This document shows positions 5,169 to 6,496 of a stretch of 6,496 nt of DNA, in pieces. A program made the translations under genes and the position numbers. The DNA is from Parcubacteria group bacterium Greene0416_79 (GTDB lineage Bacteria; Patescibacteriota; Minisyncoccia; Phycocordibacterales; UBA10002). Below the pieces are notes generated by a model. That model saw only the letters and a program-made list of their open reading frames with translations, had not been told where the DNA came from and did not search any database. Location: positions 1 through 6,496 of the forward strand of contig VMES01000036.1 of NCBI GenBank assembly GCA_007375655.1, read 5' to 3'. Positions within the stretch are counted from its first letter, which is position 1, and every line of letters starts with the position of its first letter.

Positions 5169-5672
5169 TCATTCTGCAATGATCTTCTCAAGGGACTTCT
5201 CCAGTTCCACCTCCGAGACGGGTGCCGGCGCCGGTTGTCCAGAAACGGCCTGTGGCGCCTCGCGGCGAACGCGCTTTACCTCCAGGCGAGGCGCGCGCGG
5301 CACCGTCATGGTCTCTCCCCGAATCGTCTGCACCAAGATGAACCGCGGCACGCGTTCAAAACGCCGTAGCGCTTCTTCAATCCGCCGCACGGCGTCCGCG
5401 GCTGCTTCAAATTTAATCCAACCGAAGTACGCGTTGGTGTACATAACATACCGCCCGCCTACACGCACGCGCATGCCGTAGGAAAGGAGACGGGACTTTG
5501 GAAATTCTTCCGCAATCACCTGCGCTCCTTCTTTGAGAAGCGCATCGCGAATCGCGGTCCCCTCCGCTCCAACGGCTTCTTCGGGAACCGACGGCGCGAT
5601 ATGAAACCCCACTTCATAGACGCGCGTGGCGACATCCTCTGTGTCTTTCTCTTCCGAATCAACTTCTGTCAT
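5169..5672 (-). CDS. rpsF: Small ribosomal subunit protein bS6 with C-terminal extension
   Basis: bS6 binds 16S rRNA on the 30S platform together with bS18. The ferredoxin-like bS6 core spans about 17-118: VYEVGFHIAPSVPEE, then helix AIRDALLKEGAQVIAEE, strand RLLSYGMRV, GGRYVMYTNAYFGWIKFE, helix ADAVRRIEEALRRF, and the terminal strand VPRFILVQTIRG. An acidic N-terminal tail (1-15) and a tail of about 49 residues (basic VKRVRR, a Pro/Ala linker, then helix VSEVELEKSLEKIIAE) make it 167 residues, against about 95-135 usually. Identity is supported by ssb and rpsR following on the same strand. ATG 5670-5672 has no Shine-Dalgarno site, and the upstream gap to the tatD-like gene is only 57 nt, leaving little room for a structured leader. 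Confidence 0.88.
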   Translation of the reverse strand: MTEVDSEEKDTEDVATRVYEVGFHIAPSVPEEAVGAEGTAIRDALLKEGAQVIAEEFPKSRLLSYGMRVRVGGRYVMYTNAYFGWIKFEAAADAVRRIEEALRRFERVPRFILVQTIRGETMTVPRAPRLEVKRVRREAPQAVSGQPAPAPVSEVELEKSLEKIIAE

Positions 5673-5681
5673 TAGGTCAAA

Positions 5682-5710
5682 AGCGTAGCATATGCGCTCT
5701 GTGCGCGCAA
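5682..5710 (-). promoter_or_regulatory. Weak candidate promoter for rpsF
   Basis: On the minus strand, TTGCGC (5710-5705) is followed after 17 bp by TACGCT (5687-5682), with TG one base before it in the extended -10 position. Each hexamer matches the consensus at only three positions. Transcription would begin a few bases before the rpsF ATG, in keeping with the lack of a Shine-Dalgarno site. Read-through from the tatD-like gene is an alternative. Confidence 0.22.
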
Positions 5711-5729
5711 TCCGCCTGCATTCCGCGTA

Positions 5730-6496
5730 TTACGTAAGCGAGATGTGGAAAAATGTCTCCGCGTTCTTCCGAAGCGCCGCGGCGACATCCGCTTCAGCCA
5801 TTCCCCTTATGCGGGCGATGGCGCGCGCCACCTCCCGCACGTAGAGCGGTTCGTTGCGCGTGCCGCGATACGGCGCAGGCGCCACATACGGACAATCGGT
5901 CTCGGAGAGTATGGCCTCAAGCGGAAGATAGCGGATGACGGCATCGTAACTCTGCGCAAAGGTGATGACGCCGGTGAACGAAAAGGTGCATCCGAGATCA
6001 AGAAACGGTTTTGCCTCATCAATCGTGCCGGCAAAGAAATGCAGGTTGCCACGCACCGAAGATTCATGAGTCAAGAAACAGGACTCAAGAATCTGAAACG
6101 CGTCTTGATACGCAGACCGGCCGCTGCCGCTACGCAGATGCAACATGAGAGGTTTCTTTACCTCCAACGCAAGCGCAATCTGTTCACGAAATACTTTTTC
6201 TTGAATCCTGAATCCTGCATCTTCACTCTCTCTAAAATAATCCAACCCGCACTCCCCTATTGCCACGACCTTCGGATGCGCGGCGAGGTTTTTGTAAAAG
6301 GTGGGGTCAAAAACCTCGCCGCGCGAGGTAAATTCTTTTCCACCTTCCCCGAGTTCTTTCGCGTCGTGGAATGACTTCGCCGTGTGAATCGGATGAAGCC
6401 CCACCGTCGCGTACACTCCCTCCGGATACTGCTCCGCAAGCTCCACCGCCTTCCGCGAGGTGTCCTGTTGCGTCCCGACCACGTTTATAGAGACCC
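5730..6496 (-). CDS. tatD: TatD-family metal-dependent hydrolase (5' end outside window)
   Basis: TatD proteins are TIM-barrel, two-metal hydrolases with 3'-5' nuclease activity on DNA or RNA, related to amidohydrolases. The visible 254 residues show GLHPIH, then GECGLDYFRESED (metal-binding Glu), LMLHLRSG (His), NLHFFAGTIDEA (His), and SETDCPYVAPAPYRGTRNEP (Asp and the family signature), numbered from GTG 6482 as Glu77, His115, His148 and Asp196. The first HxH motif and roughly 30 residues are missing at the window edge. The frame stays open beyond GTG 6482 (VSIN precedes it), so that codon is not the real start. A loop of about 30 residues after GLHPIH (34-64, acidic and Gly-rich) is longer than in E. 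coli TatD. It precedes rpsF on the same strand by 57 nt. Confidence 0.92.
   Translation of the reverse strand, partial: VSINVVGTQQDTSRKAVELAEQYPEGVYATVGLHPIHTAKSFHDAKELGEGGKEFTSRGEVFDPTFYKNLAAHPKVVAIGECGLDYFRESEDAGFRIQEKVFREQIALALEVKKPLMLHLRSGSGRSAYQDAFQILESCFLTHESSVRGNLHFFAGTIDEAKPFLDLGCTFSFTGVITFAQSYDAVIRYLPLEAILSETDCPYVAPAPYRGTRNEPLYVREVARAIARIRGMAEADVAAALRKNAETFFHISLT

Noticed and set aside
4912..5172. An 86-codon minus-strand frame and an overlapping plus-strand frame (from 5061) across the foldback element
   Set aside because: Both run across the inverted repeats into or towards rpsF and show no family features. They are not a transposase remnant that I can recognise.
5673..5729. S6:S18-binding autoregulatory leader before rpsF
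   Set aside because: The gap to the upstream gene is 57 nt, I see no matching CCG-bulge hairpin, and the candidate promoter would leave almost no leader.

Overview
The window reads as a chromosomal housekeeping segment from an ultra-small bacterium of the Candidate Phyla Radiation (Patescibacteria), most likely Parcubacteria-like. This rests on compact divergent core proteins (66-residue bS18, extended bS6, an EF-P with an atypical loop tip), mostly absent Shine-Dalgarno sites, and short intergenic hairpins built from tandem ~7-mers. The taxonomic call is inference from protein character, not a database match.

Two gene blocks converge near 3313-3385. On the plus strand lie an FtsK/SpoIIIE-type DNA translocase motor without its membrane domain (82-1350), a small membrane-anchored Ig-like protein (1411-1776), RecA (ORF to 2785, start unresolved) and a TrpR/YerC-like helix-turn-helix regulator (2878-3312). 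On the minus strand, read right to left, lie a TatD-family metal-dependent hydrolase (5730-6496, 5' end outside the window), rpsF (bS6), ssb, rpsR (bS18) and efp (EF-P). The order rpsF-ssb-rpsR is the classical bacterial arrangement; efp follows after a possible terminator. Themes are chromosome segregation and repair on the plus strand, ribosome and translation functions plus SSB on the minus strand.

The most interesting material is between the genes. (1) The regulator gene is bracketed by two exact 21-bp copies, in opposite orientation, of a nearly perfect dyad; the first overlaps its probable -10 and start codon. (2) A 185-bp foldback element with 20-bp terminal inverted repeats, an inner pair of ~26-bp arms, a 12-bp central palindrome and a possible 3-bp target duplication sits between rpsF and ssb; it looks like a MITE. 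(3) A 7-bp repeat array at the ftsK 3' end pairs with a complementary 7-bp array after its stop, giving a ~29-bp RNA stem ending 7 nt before the next start codon. A second, AT-rich array with the same architecture separates ssb from rpsR.

Two plus-strand genes have anomalous 5' ends. The ftsK motor domain lacks about ten conserved residues and has frame-shifted look-alike sequence upstream of its first ATG; recA has no ATG, GTG or TTG between the preceding stop codon and its conserved N-terminus. Either real gene erosion or unusual initiation, or indels in a metagenomic assembly, could explain these.
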